NCBI GenBank assembly: GCA_947166305.1
Contig: CAMVDV010000005.1
Location: 39,210 to 103,209 of the forward strand
Direction: 5' to 3'
From: an uncultured Prevotellaceae bacterium
GTDB lineage: Bacteria > Bacteroidota > Bacteroidia > Bacteroidales > Bacteroidaceae
Length of the DNA stretch: 64,000 nt
Below, piece by piece: positions 20,101 through 31,400 of the stretch. Position 1 is the stretch's first letter. Each line of letters begins with the position of its first letter. Under the pieces are notes generated by a model. The model was not told the DNA's origin and made no database searches. It saw nothing but the letters and a program-made list of their open reading frames with translations. Position numbers and translations under genes: made by a program.

Positions 20101-22154
20101 ACGAAGGATATGTCACCACGTATGCCAACATGGTTTACACGCTCAACTATGCCGACACCGACTACGCTCGCTTCGACAAGACGACGGGCGGCAAGGTGGG
20201 TTACGTCGAGAAGTACGTCGACGACGGCGACTTCCGCTTCTCCGACGGCAAGAAGCCTTTGAAGCCCGACATGCGCTTCTCTTCCGACTACGGCTATCTG
20301 CCGCTCTTCCCCGACGACTACATCTTCTTCGGACAGAAGCTTACGTACAACATCCAGACTGGCGCCGGCGGCGCTGTCATCCCCCACGCCTTGCATCCGC
20401 AGGCTGTGGCCAAGAGCCACACCATTGGCAGCGACGAGGATGTCGACAACAGCCGTCACGGTCTGCTCATCAACGACATCAACGATCGCTCGGAGAACCG
20501 CATCTTCCGTGCACCGGCCTACTATCGCAACGGCACCTACGGGCGGTATGCCATCTTCAATGCCCGTGCCGTCTTCGTCGATAACTTCGACTTCACGGCT
20601 GGCGGAGCGTCCTATCACACCACGCCGCACGAGGGCATGACGGCCATCGACTTCACCGGTGGCAACGGCGACACCCACGGATATCAAGGCGTAGTGGCTG
20701 GCGTTGAGGACAAGGAAGGTGTGGCCGGCGACTTCACCGACCGCGCTCATGGCTATCGTCCGTTGCTCGACTTCGAGCGCCTCGATGCCTTCCAGACGCA
20801 GGGCCTCACCCAGAACCTGTTGGCCTACACGCCGCCCACCGGACAGGAGGGCACTAAGAACCAGCAGACGCACGATGTGCTCGCAAACTACTTCCACGAT
20901 CTCAGCTATGCCGAGGAGGACGACAACTATCGCACCGTCTCAGTGCAGAACGCACAGAACGTCAAGGGTCACGTCGTGCTGCAGGCCGGCACAGAGCTCG
21001 TTGACGGCGAGTACAGCTACGTCACCGATGTCGATCACTTCCTTGTGGACAAGCAGGACTTCAACGCACCGATTCCGTTCAAGTATGCGGCCGACAAGCG
21101 TATGTGGTACCAGCGTACGCCCGACAACTACGTAGAGGCCACCTGGAGCGACGATGCCACGCCTGTTCGCACCACCAAGGGTTGGGAAGGCGTCTGCCTG
21201 CCCTTCCAGGCCGAGCTCGTCACCACGCAGCAGAAGGGTGAGCTCACCCACTTCTACGACGGCAGCACTTATGGCCATGAGTACTGGCTCCGAGGCTTTG
21301 CCGACGGCGGTACGCTCAATGGCGACATCTATGAGGCCAACTTTGTCTATCCCGAGGCCGGCACCAACGAGAAGGACTACACCAACACCTTCCTTTGGGA
21401 CTACTACTATCAGTACTCCAGCAGCAACCGTCAGGACGACAATACCGACGAGTACCAGCAGCGCTACTATGCTGCAGCCAAGCAGTATGCCGACTATCCC
21501 TTCTCCACGGCAGGCAAGCCCTACATCGCAGGCTTCCCAGGCACTACGTACTATGAGTTCGACCTCAGCGGAACGTTCGTGCCCGAGCACCCGCTGCAGG
21601 ATGTCGAGGCACTCGATGCACAGGTCATCACCTTCGCTTCCGCAGCCGGTGGCAGCATCGCCAAGAGCGACACCGAGCTCACTGCAGGAGCCGACGGCAG
21701 CACCTTCGGCGGATACGTCTTCACGCCCACCTATCTCAACGCGGCAGTCAGCGCCGGAGCCTACATGCTCAACGCCGACGGTAGCAGCTACGTGCTCACC
21801 GATGCCGAGACGCAGGCAGTGCCCTTCCGCCCGTACTTCACGCAGGCAGGCGGAGGAGTCAAGGAGTACAAGCCGGCCCTTGCACGCGCCATCAGCTTCA
21901 AGCGCGTCAGCACCGACATCCAGAGCGAAGAGCAGGCGGAGGGCGACAAGAACCTCGACGGACAGCTTGTCATCACATCAAGGCACAGACGCATCATCGT
22001 CAACTCCGGACTCCACGAGGAGACCACGGTGCGCATCTACAACACCTCCGGTGCCATCGTGCGCGTCTTCGACATACAGCCCGGACAGACCGTCGAGACC
22101 CAAGTCGCACCAGGCATCTACATCGTCAACAAGAAAAAGATATCAGTAAAGTAA
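11157..22154 (+). CDS. Giant surface protein with VYGGG repeats and T9SS sorting domain (3665 aa)
   Basis: A predicted secreted, surface-attached giant. The signal peptide is LLLGALLLCPMQVLGQ (about residues 17-32). Residues about 35-1350 carry imperfect GGNVYGGG/VFGGG repeats separated by TTVNLxGG-like strands, which may be beta-helical. Residues about 1040-2580 contain a recurring motif G-x-x-I-x4-Y-x2-L-x4-Q-x2-Y (KTISHKDYSNLTTTQQGYV, TPIKKKDWAALSDLEKEKYV). An Ig-like stretch lies near 2600-2710 and a GLUG-like segment near 2790-2870 (FAGIFHGNGNTVTGL, CGRVYNLGVMG). The final about 60 residues match the type A T9SS sorting domain: VRIYNTSGAIVRVFDI, GQTVETQV, PGIYIVNKKKISVK. It starts one base after fimbrillin 3 stops, suggesting a pilus-associated adhesin, compare Mfa5 of Porphyromonas. 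The GGG repeat family is not one I can name. Confidence 0.75.
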   Translation: MPNMLNKLYKPDMLYVKLLLGALLLCPMQVLGQIVIGGNVYGGGNRGDLKGTATVVVQSGTIEGDVFGGARMADVTPTTFEEQTINGVTLPEDYATHVLIWGGNVNNVYGGNDITGNITGGTNVEIYSNVGGDVYGGGNGSYVYTDQTSLKDDITYGDLFYEVGEGQTSVQALNAFRPNIDKTLVHISGKSAELTGSTEQTTYIAGRVFCGGNSATLRSSAGDPLAELRIGSHVVANNVFLGSNGENMVNTTTLQNYADASVNSMDLTDAGTFADYMLGVDMNINPTVSFDANYAEETAYIGSFFVGGNVGSMSAAGTFDISFPHKVLIYNKLVGGCNQANVPYSEYNAAHEGGITTAANPKVVLNLAGLKLEPRLLNFDTSTNTYSLDWNKTADNMLIGGNVYGGCYNSGYVNGGVNINLWADAISPAVRTAADGTTLKTLVDHRDAVLNTALSIFGAGYGEDSEIWGNTTINISDKADIVKVFGGGEKGVVGNLTRDANGVRTGGVDAVSNTTINLTAGNVGKIYGGGFEGGVTGHTTVNLVGGTAYDVIGGACNAEIGEYAETYIGKAGTSTMPNIINNVYGANDFGGVIKGSKSYADRVTSEASSQVYNNSLLTTSAYVEYLKGKVNYIFGGAKASYDYKDQTLYSAYANADGTAKDGFEKPSISGAFVNFRPEYSVDSRVARVYGAGQGYFNEIDKDLLQDHGYVLIDIPADVENFGRLEVFGAGDYSGIGMEVPAAAVRTNEETEGDVTAAAVIDLVRGNINSVYGGSYKQGFTRRTIVNVPEGSTIDLNYLYGGAYGVSAADGNLLGNLYPCDVYESNVNFKGKDARVRTIYGGNNSYRRTLYAHVNIHTPVKYVHQSYGLTHANIFGAGYGENTWAQYTEINLLDNAAVYETYGGGEAGSVYNKVSAQALADANGWSLAMPGDYGTTDASYDHGGLDNALAHSNQLYADYGPTNDNVNVAEKYNTNVHINKGTNVLNYAYGAGLGSHIYTYKFDGNFAGNTQPQPSDYISGATSPDDLDAEARAKYQSALEAYNAYSAYTSGTIVGANEYNAFNDTQKSHWNLEAQRTTAVVSGTSYIELLGGTVAKDLYAAGTVGAVQDTLRLGTGVFTASSTAYVRGGTARNVYGGGWEGPVGKHDMSKAANFLDEDELGVTNVIVGRPEEDIATDYAAALAGDATLDKQEFYYYNGIPAILRDVYAGGEGGVVRGTANLDIFNGMVGYRYKDKSAITAGEKNYYKITTDGDGNITYVPLKDGDDLSAEKSLYVEEVDQDNVGDNILFEAGNAFGGGYAANSDVDIANITLWDGIIRNSMYGGGEIATIGRGTQAKNASNEFEVTVNKPGETHVTMMGGHVLRDVFGGGRGFNAWKTEDKTEGNTNGYVFGQTDVNIHLGTIGTLEGVSKGYGNVFGGGNVGFVYSQYGKQADGWYYEDYSTKKLSEDTRVEVKAYGRALEAVSIDGTTYQKRDYIPNTKLDKLTNSDADKQLWAKVDQSGITIYNAVFAGGNVSAGSDKIMAFSKTVYGNSTAAVIDVYSRDLISVGGKGVGGLYGDGNLTFVDGYRELNITNYGTDWYSLSGGVDSDEEFNALTVRQQSFYTTQYECVEAYSPYEKGDIILHDVFLLVDDADKDKWKRKQSIVNEGRFINTVQRCDFCGIKGSRLVLHGAIDRAQDEAEADYTNYTINRVGELSLNQNQEHGSYFGINNVVKFLGGVTSDVNFSEVRKTNSAVTGDYAADGKTYYEWKEEHINDNMRNDGSAPNKIALSSGVFLEIVKELDTSGNKVYGPITGVVELDLLNVSPGEGGGYVYAKNIHGVPTHTPMYADVISDANQNLVTNRAFTYAEATADNEMQTSGNFIHSLPKHILDDCFPESKKYVGANASPAHYWYIRGEYYVYEQLVSAYTGGADAYNTEMSIPLTMSIQGNAKLRLLNVIPGLYADPSQLALRSYNSADPSLSISDSISIARNAVVKTYGQGDPISYWDWYNATTAERSMFVMEGDAMVCNTEATIDGRKYYPREAITRSAYEALAGKTAYDDSGNVILDEDTMQPVDAQSLFFVINEVNHDNGYLLTLDFSNPSSRDDYYRLISEAGGTPIKKKDWAALSDLEKEKYVKSATFTCNASGTYGQYVFRKEDIISHNVYTMQTSDVQNNATQTQAEFNPAYLAKEDCEVNVGGLLKSFTKGTPISSTDYAVIANASDYFEPAYICVSTVLVGSGDYRVLNQLVGESEYSAWGGDIQERFQQAYYCTKDGSWGGKYYEAGKNYNGVDYCQLLPEERAHFDYNYDALDALLYNNYASNHAQGAYHYGSIGDYTSYINQVGGTNHNSAISVFDRPGQPFYSASARLDYRATFNSENADNNFQYAKDTDDIAVSEGTVLNNEQYENLPNDRKFYASFAVSDAHLKDMDDNDWADGNYHTFIVKNTFEVAGNMYNAGKTISHKDYSNLTTTQQGYVDEVVIPYSEEGTHGIGTYYFCIEEYPVGANDGSITSHGSGIPDFPTEVTDINNTTYAKGSSVPVGTVINSATMASIPNYQMHFNITGEIPIEETTLYVPVSADIDALQRDRYVTAIYEYSYTESDASGMNYETRVEKHIINIRIKFLSGTPVIGSLKEPDLVLPLETVALDIPSIQEGAFPILGGGWEIYPTEDNAKHHRNGREYVNGGEPLYFYQNDYYVAYYALTRMGKTFSDPVPVHVANYQRMADVINNPFHMYINHRDNDRDPKIYIDGRSVDTYGEAIRDKDEAEVVREYNNELDAMQAVWRIVNTSYGSQYNEEVDGKSRNITGANGLEFFLQNEVGSQLPSWTPIGDNTQCFAGIFHGNGNTVTGLNNSLFGHLCGRVYNLGVMGNFTTGGVANTGEGRIENAWVWTSATPSGQAVYANPDAGARVINTYYPDANSTFTGSTGNLEITERPVEDFVNGSVAYDLNRYYLEARHRLFGQKTDGTVNDNIFYRLPNGSLQKDKTTQIADANGKNPGDEGYVTTYANMVYTLNYADTDYARFDKTTGGKVGYVEKYVDDGDFRFSDGKKPLKPDMRFSSDYGYLPLFPDDYIFFGQKLTYNIQTGAGGAVIPHALHPQAVAKSHTIGSDEDVDNSRHGLLINDINDRSENRIFRAPAYYRNGTYGRYAIFNARAVFVDNFDFTAGGASYHTTPHEGMTAIDFTGGNGDTHGYQGVVAGVEDKEGVAGDFTDRAHGYRPLLDFERLDAFQTQGLTQNLLAYTPPTGQEGTKNQQTHDVLANYFHDLSYAEEDDNYRTVSVQNAQNVKGHVVLQAGTELVDGEYSYVTDVDHFLVDKQDFNAPIPFKYAADKRMWYQRTPDNYVEATWSDDATPVRTTKGWEGVCLPFQAELVTTQQKGELTHFYDGSTYGHEYWLRGFADGGTLNGDIYEANFVYPEAGTNEKDYTNTFLWDYYYQYSSSNRQDDNTDEYQQRYYAAAKQYADYPFSTAGKPYIAGFPGTTYYEFDLSGTFVPEHPLQDVEALDAQVITFASAAGGSIAKSDTELTAGADGSTFGGYVFTPTYLNAAVSAGAYMLNADGSSYVLTDAETQAVPFRPYFTQAGGGVKEYKPALARAISFKRVSTDIQSEEQAEGDKNLDGQLVITSRHRRIIVNSGLHEETTVRIYNTSGAIVRVFDIQPGQTVETQVAPGIYIVNKKKISVK

Positions 22155-22468
22155 CGCACACACTCTCTCATCACCTCGCACGCGGAGCTTCAGGACTCCG
22201 CGTGCGAGGATAGCAAACACCGCACGCGACAACCGGCATCGCCGCACGCGACGACCGCCAACACCGCACGCGAAAATTCACACCCTCACTCACCCCATCC
22301 ACGCAACACCCTGTCAACGACATGACAACAACGCATACACCAACCGACACGCCGCAGCAGGCAGACCCCATGCTTTGCTTGCAAGGATATGCTATACCCA
22401 TCCGCAAAACCATCGAGACCGACTCATAAAACGGTACGAATCGCAATAACTTAACCATCGAAACGACT
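22155..22468. other. Spacer between the two giant genes
   Basis: About 310 bp. The first 130 bp hold a five-unit 22-nt-period array beginning 21 nt after the stop codon. The remainder is low in recognisable signals and I see no TAnnTTTG box, so it is unclear whether the second giant has its own promoter. Confidence 0.5.
22175..22284 (+). repeat. 22-nt-period repeat array (five units)
   Basis: Units end at 22196, 22218, 22240, 22262 and 22284. The word is (G/A)CCGCACGCGA, with the linker ending GCAAAC, GGCATC or GCCAAC. Units one and two are inverted relative to each other and form a perfect 13-bp stem: CTCGCACGCGGAG pairs with CTCCGCGTGCGAG across an 8-nt loop. Confidence 0.85.
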
Positions 22469-25400
22469 ATGCAGTTCAATATGTTCAATAGAAAAGTATC
22501 AAAGGCTCTTCTGTGCCTTGCCCTCCTGCTGACAACTTTTGCAGCGCAGGCGCAGACGGAGATAACTTCTCTGGACCAGATAACGAATGAGGACGGCAAC
22601 TACAAGCTGACGAGCGATGCCTCCGGCACTCCCGGCGTCACCACCTTCCGAGGCACACTCGAGGCCGCTATCGACCCCACAACGAAGATGCCCTACCGCA
22701 TCACGGGTCTCGACAAACCGCTGTTCACCACCCTGACCGGAACAGTGAAGAACCTCGTCCTGGAAGATGTCAACATCAGCGGCAACACCGGCAACACCGG
22801 CGCCATCGCAGCCACTGCCGAGGGCGCTGCCCGCATCTACAACATCGGCATCCTGAGCGGCTCGGTTGGCGGCACAGACAACACCGGCGGCCTGGTAGGT
22901 TTGCTCCGCGGCACAGCCCACGTGGTGAACTGCTACAGCTATGCCACCATCACTGGCGGCAGCAACGTAGGCGGCATCGTTGGTAACAACAATACCACCA
23001 CCACCGCTGCCAGCATCAAAACCATGGTGATGAACTGTATGTTCTACGGCGACATCACAGGCGGCTCCACCGTCTCGCCTGTTTTTGGTGGCACCAATAT
23101 CGCCAACCTCAACAACGGCGGTCTCAACACCTTCAACTATTATGCCTACGACGAGTTGAAGACCAAAGCCATCAGCAACAACAAATACAACAGCGCCCTG
23201 GCCGTGGAGCAGAAGTTTTTGAACCGCTTCGAGTTCTACCGTCTGCTGCTGAACAGCAACAAGAAGCTGGCAGCCTTCTACGCAACGGGCAATGTGGCCG
23301 ACGGTGGCCAGATGCTCAAGTGGGTGCTTGAAACGGCCGACCGCACCATCGACAATCCCAAGCCTTACCCCATACTGAAAGCCCAAGGCAAGTATCCCTC
23401 CATCATCAACCCCGACATCGAACACGCTCCCGACAGTGCAACAGTCGGACGCAACCATGGCGGAAAGTTAAGCAACAAGTCAGGCGGCACCAAGACGCTT
23501 TCTGTAACGATTAGCGGCGTGGGCAGTAATGCTCCAAGCGGTGCGAGCATCACGCAAGGGAACCTTACCCTGATACGTACCGACAAGGACTTCGATCGCT
23601 TCAACTTCAACTACGACAAGGTGCAGCTGCCCTACTACAACGACGTCGGTACAGGCAACTGCACAGGCAACCGCGTGGTGACAGGCTGGAAGATTACGGC
23701 CATCACAGCCATAGACAGCGACCCCTATACCGCGGCCAACTATCCCACCACGGGCATCAAGGACTTCCCCGACCATAACTACGCCGACCGCCGCAGCTCC
23801 AACAAGGACCTCTACAGCGTCAGCAAGCGCGTCTTCTCGCAAGGTGCCTACTTCGACGTGCCCTACGGTGTGACCTCCATCACCATCGAACCCTACTGGG
23901 GCAAGGCATACTATATCGCCGACCAATACTACGATGTTGTTTATTCGGCTAATTATCAAACAAAACAGGGTGTGAGTCAAACCGGCACGCAGGTGAACAC
24001 GAGTTCCACGCTGTTTAATGGGCAAAAAGTAGAAACGAGTATTGAGCGAGCCTTAAACAAGATAACCAGCGAACTGGGTGGCTTAGGTTCTACCGTCTAT
24101 GACAATGCTCTCGTACTCGTGGGCAATCTTCATTTGAACACTGTGCCGCAAAACGGAACCACACCATTCACCATGACATCGGTGGACATGGACAACGACC
24201 ATGAGCCAGACTACAGCCTTATCTATCACCATACGGGCAGATTGAGCATAACTCCCATACGTTACGACTTCCTGAACATTCCCGGTACAGCGCAGGCGCA
24301 GAAACCCAACGGCGCCAGCCTTATCTGCAACTTCACCATCTTCAAGACAAGAGGATGGTTCGAGACCACCAATACAGCACTTTTCTACACCTCTCAGCTG
24401 GAGTATGAGAATTTGGATAACAACACCAAGACCGATGCTCCACTCATCTTGCTTGGCGGCGTGGTTGACCAGTTTGTATCGACGCAGAGCAAGGCTGTCA
24501 CCGGTAAAACTATCTACATCCATGTCGGCGGCAATGTATGGATCCAAGAGTTCGGCATGGGCACCCATAGTGATGGTAGTCAGTCCACCCCCCACGTTCC
24601 CGTATCAGTGACGGGAGGCGAGTTCCCAGGCTTCTACCTCACGGGAACCTACAATGCCAATGCGACTATCAGGGAAGACAATGCCGAATGCTACATCAGC
24701 GGCGGTTACTTCCATGAAGTGGCAGGAGCATCGCAGGAAGGCATCAAGGGCAACGTACACTGGCAAATCTACAATGCCGATATCGATCAGTTTTTTGGAG
24801 GCGGCATCAACGAGGCCAGACCCATACAGGGAACCGTCACTACCGACATCTACAACAGCCATGTCACACTCTTCTGTGGCGGACCGAAGTTCGGCAACAT
24901 GACAACGGGAAAGGCTGTCACGACCAACGCCGAGGGCTGCACATTTGGCAACTTCTTCGGCGCAGGCTATGGCGGCAACTCTTATAGCCGAAAGAAATAC
25001 TACGATAAAGATGGAGACCAAAACTGGACAACTCTTCAAAACTATTATGTTAACGACCGCGGCGAATACTACAATGGAACAAGCACCGGCTCGTCGCAAA
25101 CTTCAGGAAAAGACTACGGCAAGAAAGGTCCCGGCGTAGCTACGGACTTCGACTATGAGTTCTTCGTCTGGAGTTCCGGAACCACCGGTGCCCGTCTGTT
25201 TGTGAAGTTCGTCTCTTTCTCATTGGCACAATGCGATAGTGTCTCTTCCACGCTGAAGAAGTGTACCATCAACGAGAATTTCTATGGCGGCGGCAGTCTC
25301 GGCAAAGTGTCGGGAACAGCCAGGTCGGAACTCGAAGACTGCACCGTGATGGGCAATGCCTTCGGTGCCGGCTATTCCGCTACCCTGCCCACCATCCCTG

Positions 25401-28400
25401 TCAGAAATGGTGGTTTCACGACGGATCCTAATTACAACAAGAACTCAGGTATGTTCGAGCCTGGTATCTATACAGGCACAACAGAATACACATGGGAGCA
25501 AGTCGCCAACTACCCTGCAGAGGGTGGTGCGGGCTTCGACGGCACACAGGTCATCACCACGCAGAACCTCGATAAGACCAACCTCGGCTCTGTCGGCAAC
25601 GTCCAGCTCACCATCAAAGGCACCACCGAGGTGAAAGGCAGTGTCTATGGCGGCGGCGAAGAGTCCATAGTGACCGGCAATACAGTCGTCAACATCGAGG
25701 GCGGCACCATCGGCACCGGTGGCTTGGGCGGTGCAGACTTTGGCAACGTCTATGGCGGCGGTAAGGGAATGAAAAACGACGTCAAGGCAGGATGGGTTCA
25801 GGGAAATACCACCGTCAACATCAGCAGCCTGCCCGACAACAACAAGACAAAAGTGCTGCACAACGTCTATGGCGGCGGCGCCTTCGGCTCGGTGGGTACC
25901 TTCACTTACGCTGCCGACAGTACGATAACGGGATACACCTCCGGCGGTCAGGCCACGCTGAACATCTTATCCGGCACCTTCGGCACCGATGGACACGACA
26001 ACGGCATGATTTTCGGTTCTTCTCGTGGTCAGGAAGGCAATCCCCTCACAGATACCAATATCGACAAATTGGCTTGGGTGTACAACACCGTAGTCAACGT
26101 CGGCACGGCAGGCTCTGCCACCGGCCCCATGGTCAACGGCTCCGTCTATGGCGGCGGCGAGAACGGACACAACTACCAGAATGCCGCAGTCAACATCCAC
26201 AGCGGCACCATCGGCTATACATCCTACGACCCCACGTCCGGCTACAATTGCGGCAGTGTCTTCGGCGCTGGCTGCGGCACAGACAAATACACCGTTGGCG
26301 AAGTGCAGCACTACAATCCCCTGGCCGGTACGGTCTGGGGCAATACCACCATCGCGATTGACGGCGGACACATCCGTCACAACGTCTATGGCGGCGGTGC
26401 CATCGGCTCGGCTGGCAAGGCCGACGGCTCCAATGGCAAAGCCACCATCACCGTCACCGGAGGCCGCGTCGGTACCGACGGCAATGACAACGGTAACATC
26501 TATGGTGCTCCACGAGGCGACAGCGATGCGACAGATGCCGATATCGCTCAGGTGGTAGATACAGAAGTAAACATTAATTACGCCACCACGCCCACCGGCG
26601 ACAATACGGAGCATACGGCCCAACTCATTGCGGGCTCTGTCTTCGGCGGCGGTCAGTCGGGTGTCGTCAGACATAGCGTCGTCGTCAACATGAAAGGCGG
26701 ACTCGTGCTTCGCGACCTCTATGGCGGCAGTGCGCTGGCCAATACGAACATCGGCAACGCCACGAACTACGGCACCAGTAGCGAAGCCATATCTTCCACT
26801 TCGACCTATACCACAACGCTGAACCTCCACGGCGGCATCGTCGGACACAATGTCTATGGCGGCGGCTTGGGACGCAAGGCCGCTACGGGCGTGGCACCTG
26901 TGGCAGCCCTCGTTTATGGTGATGTAATGGTGAAGCTGAACGAGACCATCGCTACGGACAATTGCAGAGTAAAGGGGAATGTCTTTGGCTGCAACAACTA
27001 CAACGGAACGCCGAAGGGAATACCTACTGTCCACGTTTACAAGACCGTGGGCTACGACGAAAGCCACAAGAAATCGACGGATAAGGACGACACCACTTAC
27101 GACGTCCATGCGGTCTATGGCGGCGGCAACGAGGCGGCTTACCAACCCGCCTTGAGCACCTCCTCCACCAACGTCATCATCGACGGCTGCGACCTGACGA
27201 GCATACAGTACGTCTATGGCGGCGGCAACGCTGCACCGGCTCCTGCCACACAAGTGACCGTCAACAGTTGCTACGAGATAGGCAGTCTGTTCGGCGGCGG
27301 TAATGGTTACGACGATTTGGAAGACGGCTCGCCTAACCCTGGTGCTGATGTCGGTCTCATCAATGGCTCACCCTATGGCTCAGGCGATGCCAATACCATC
27401 ATCTACGGCGGCACAATCCACGAAGCCTATGGAGCCAGCAACCAGAAAGGCTCCATCCGAGGCTCCATCAACCTCAACGTGCAGGAAGACGGCGCCTGCC
27501 CCCTGAACATCGACAAGATGGTAGGTGCCGGCAGGAACGCTGACATCGACGGCGACGTTATCCTCGTCATGGGCTGTATGCCCGACACGAAGACGGCACT
27601 CGTCTTTGGCGGTGCCGACAATGCCAACGTCAATGGCAACGTCGAGCTGACCATCACCAGCGGCACGTTCGGGCAAGTGTTCGGCGGCAACAACCTGGGT
27701 GGCATCATCAAGGGCCACCTCAAGGTCAACATCGAGGAGACAGGCTGTCGCCCCATCAAGATTGACGAGCTCTATCTCGGCGGCAACGAGGCTGCCTACT
27801 CCGTCTTCGGTTACTACGACAGCGGAGAGACCGACACCTTCGACAGGCCGATTTATCTGCCCAGAGTGTCGGCCGACGATGCAAATGCAGCCATCGCCAA
27901 TCCTGCAGCCGATGCCAATCACTCCTTCCCCTACGCTCAGCCAGTGCTCAATGTCATCTCCTGCACGAGCATCGGCAAGGTGTTCGGCGGCGGACTCGGT
28001 ACGGGAGCGGCCATGTATGCCAACCCGACGGTCAACATCAATATGATACCAGGCAAGTATGCCAATCTCTTGCCCGACGACGAGAACAACCCCAACCGGC
28101 TCGGCGCAGTGGAGAACGTCTATGGCGGCGGCAACGAAGCTGCCGTCCACGGCAACACCACAGTCAACGTGGGCACTACGATAGGGCAGGAGATAACTCT
28201 GGCATCCACCGGAGCCACGGCAAATGTCCTGGGAGCATACATCACCGGCACCGTCTATGGCGCAGGCAAGGGCATCGCTTCCGACCCCGATGCTGCCATC
28301 GTGACGGGCAATACGCAGGTCAACCTTGGCGGCGGTCATGTATTGCGCAGCATCTATGGCGGCGGCGAACTTGGCTCTGTCGGCACCTTCACTGAGAAGT

Positions 28401-31400
28401 GGGACGCAAACCAGTTCGATTCCGACAAGAAGGCTTGGCACTTCAAGGACGAACCCAAGGCTTGTAAGGAAGGAACGGGCTTGGCTGAGGTCATCATCAC
28501 CGGAGGACAGGTGGGCCTCAACGGACAGCTCATGCCCGACCCCACAAAGCCGACGGCCGACGACGACTTCGGCTACGTCTTCTGCGCCAGCAAGGGCATT
28601 GCCGACTCCCTCACCTACGAGAAGGCCAACCTGCTCGCCGTGGTAGGCAATACACACCTCGAAGTCAGCGGCGGCCTCATCATCGCTTCCGTCTATGGCG
28701 GCTCCGAGAACGGAGAGGTGCTCACCGACACGCATGTCGAGATAAAGGGCGGTCAGATTGGCACAGGCCACTACAAGGAAGGCGAAGAAGATCGCTGGGA
28801 CGGCATATACGAAGAGGATGCCTGGACGGCAGCCATTGCCAAGGTCAAGGACGGCACCTTCACCGATGCCGATGCCGAAGGCTTCCACCTGTGCGACGCC
28901 TGGCCCTTCGGTCCGGAAGGCGACCGCCATGTCTACGACCACTATGCCGGCACGGAAGGCTATGATGCCAAGGGCGGAGCCTCTCCCGGCAGCGACGGTC
29001 ACAGCTACTTCGGCCACGTCTTCGGTGGCGGCAGCGGATACTATCCCTTTGCTGCTGGCATGTGGCGCCGTACGGCAGGTCGCGTTTGCGGCAATACAAA
29101 AGTAGACATCACAGGCGGACACATATTAACTAATGTATATGGCGGCAACGAAATCACCGACGTGCTCGGCACGAGCCGGGTGGAGATGACGGGAGGCACC
29201 GTCGGCGTGCCACGCACACTGGCCGACATACAGGGACGCCCCGTCAACTGCAACCTCTTCGGTGCCGGCATGGGCGACCCGCGCGTCCTCTTCAACGGAT
29301 GGTCCAACGTGGCTTCCACCGAAGTCATCGTCAGGGGCGAGGCCGTCGTCTTCGGTTCCGTCTTCGGCGGCGGCGAGGACGGACACGTCTGGGGCAACGC
29401 CAGCACGACAATCGAAGGCAACGCCGTGGTAGGCACCTTCGGCTCCTCGGGCGTCGACGGCAACGTCTTTGGCAGCGGCCGCGGCTTCTCGGGCATCGCA
29501 CTCACGGCAGGCGTGGTCTGCGGCAACGTCGAGGTCAACATCAACGGCAAAGCCAAGGTTTATGGCTCTGTCTTCGGCGGCGGCCGTATGGCAGCCGTTG
29601 GCACCTACCTCGCGGCTGATGACAACGAAAACTATGGCGCAATGCAGTCAGGAGCTGACCATGGCAACGTCACGGTCAACATCACCGGCGGCACCATTGG
29701 CAACCTGACGAAGATGAACGACAACGAGTTCAGCACGGGCGACGTCTTCGGCGGCAGCAAGGGCGTGCTCTTGGACGAATGGGCCAAGAGCCAGAAGCTC
29801 GGCCTGGTGAAGAACACCACGGTGAACATCTCTCAGGCCGATGCAGCAAGCCCCACCACCATCTACGGCAACGTCTACGGCGGCGGCGAGATTGCCTCTG
29901 TCGGCTACTATAAGTATGCTACGGCAGAAGAGGCTGCCAGCTACAACGCCACCCACACCTTCGAGGAGAGGTCTGTGGGCGACGTGTATGCCCTGCTCGA
30001 CGAGAATGCAGGCACGGCCACCATCAACATCACCGGCGGCACCATCGGCCAGAACAGCACTACCGACACTCATGGCCTTGTCTTCGGCGGCTGCCTCGGA
30101 AGGTCCGGCAAAGACTACTCCGGCTATTCCTTCGTGAACAAGTCCTTCGTCACCCTCGACGGCGGCACCGTCTATGGCTGCGTCTTCGGCGGCGGCGAGA
30201 ACGGACACGTCTTCAACGACACTGATGTGGAGATCAAGAGCGGCACCGTCGGCATTCCCTTGGACAAGGAGCACATCGCCGATGCTGCCCTCGTGGACAA
30301 CCTTATATATAGAGGTAACGTCTATGGCGGCGGTCGAGGCATCGACTTGACCCCTGGCGGCGACTATAGCATCACGGCCGGCAAGGTGGCAGGCAACACC
30401 GTGGTCAACGTCACGGGCGGCATCATCTATCGTAACGTCTATGGCGGTGGCTCGCTTGCCTCGGTGGGTGACCCCAACGAGACGGCCGATACCGACGGCA
30501 ACTTCAGCACCGGCCTTGCCACAGTCAACATCACTGGCGGACAGATAGGCACCGACGGCGCTGCCAGCGCCAACGACTATACCAGCACTTCCACTACTCC
30601 CATCCGCGAACACCGCAGGGAGAACGGCTTCGTCTTCGGCTCCGGCCGTGGTATGGCAGCAGGCTCTGTGGGCAACAAGACGCTCGTGGACATGGCTTAC
30701 GTCAAGAACACCCTCGTCACCATCGCTGGCGAGGCAAACGTCACGGGCTCCGTCTTCGGCGGCGGCGAGAACGGCCATGTGCGCAAGGACACCAAGGTCT
30801 ATGTCAAGGAGAACTGCTTCATCGGCACCGAACTGAATGATGCCGAGCATGAGATAGACGATAACGGTCGAGGCCGACTCCTCTATCGTGGCAACGCATA
30901 CGGTGGCGGCCGAGGCATCGACCACATGGTCGATGATCCTTCGCAGTACAGCCTCACCGCCGGACGTGTGGAGGGCAACACCTTCATCGAAGTGAGCGGC
31001 GGCAAGATTTACCACGACGTCTTCGGCGGTGGTTCGCTGGCATCTGTCGGCAAGGCTACGGTGAACAACGTGACCGGCGAGGTGACCTACGAAGGCGATA
31101 CCGGCAACAGCGAGGTACACATCAAGGGAGGCATCATCGGCTACTCTTCCGATGCCGACAAGCAAGGCTTCAACTGCGGCTTTGTCTATGGCGGCTGCCG
31201 CGGTCTGGCCGTAGCACCCTACGACGATGCCGTGAAGATGGCTTATGTCCACAATGCCCGAGTCTATATCGAGCCGGGAGCCGACGTCAAGGGTTCCGTC
31301 TTCGGTGGCGGTGCCAATGGTCATGTGAAGGGCAACACCTATGTTGAAATCACTGGCGGTTCCGTAGGCACAGCACTTCAGTCCGAAGAAGTGGGCTTCG

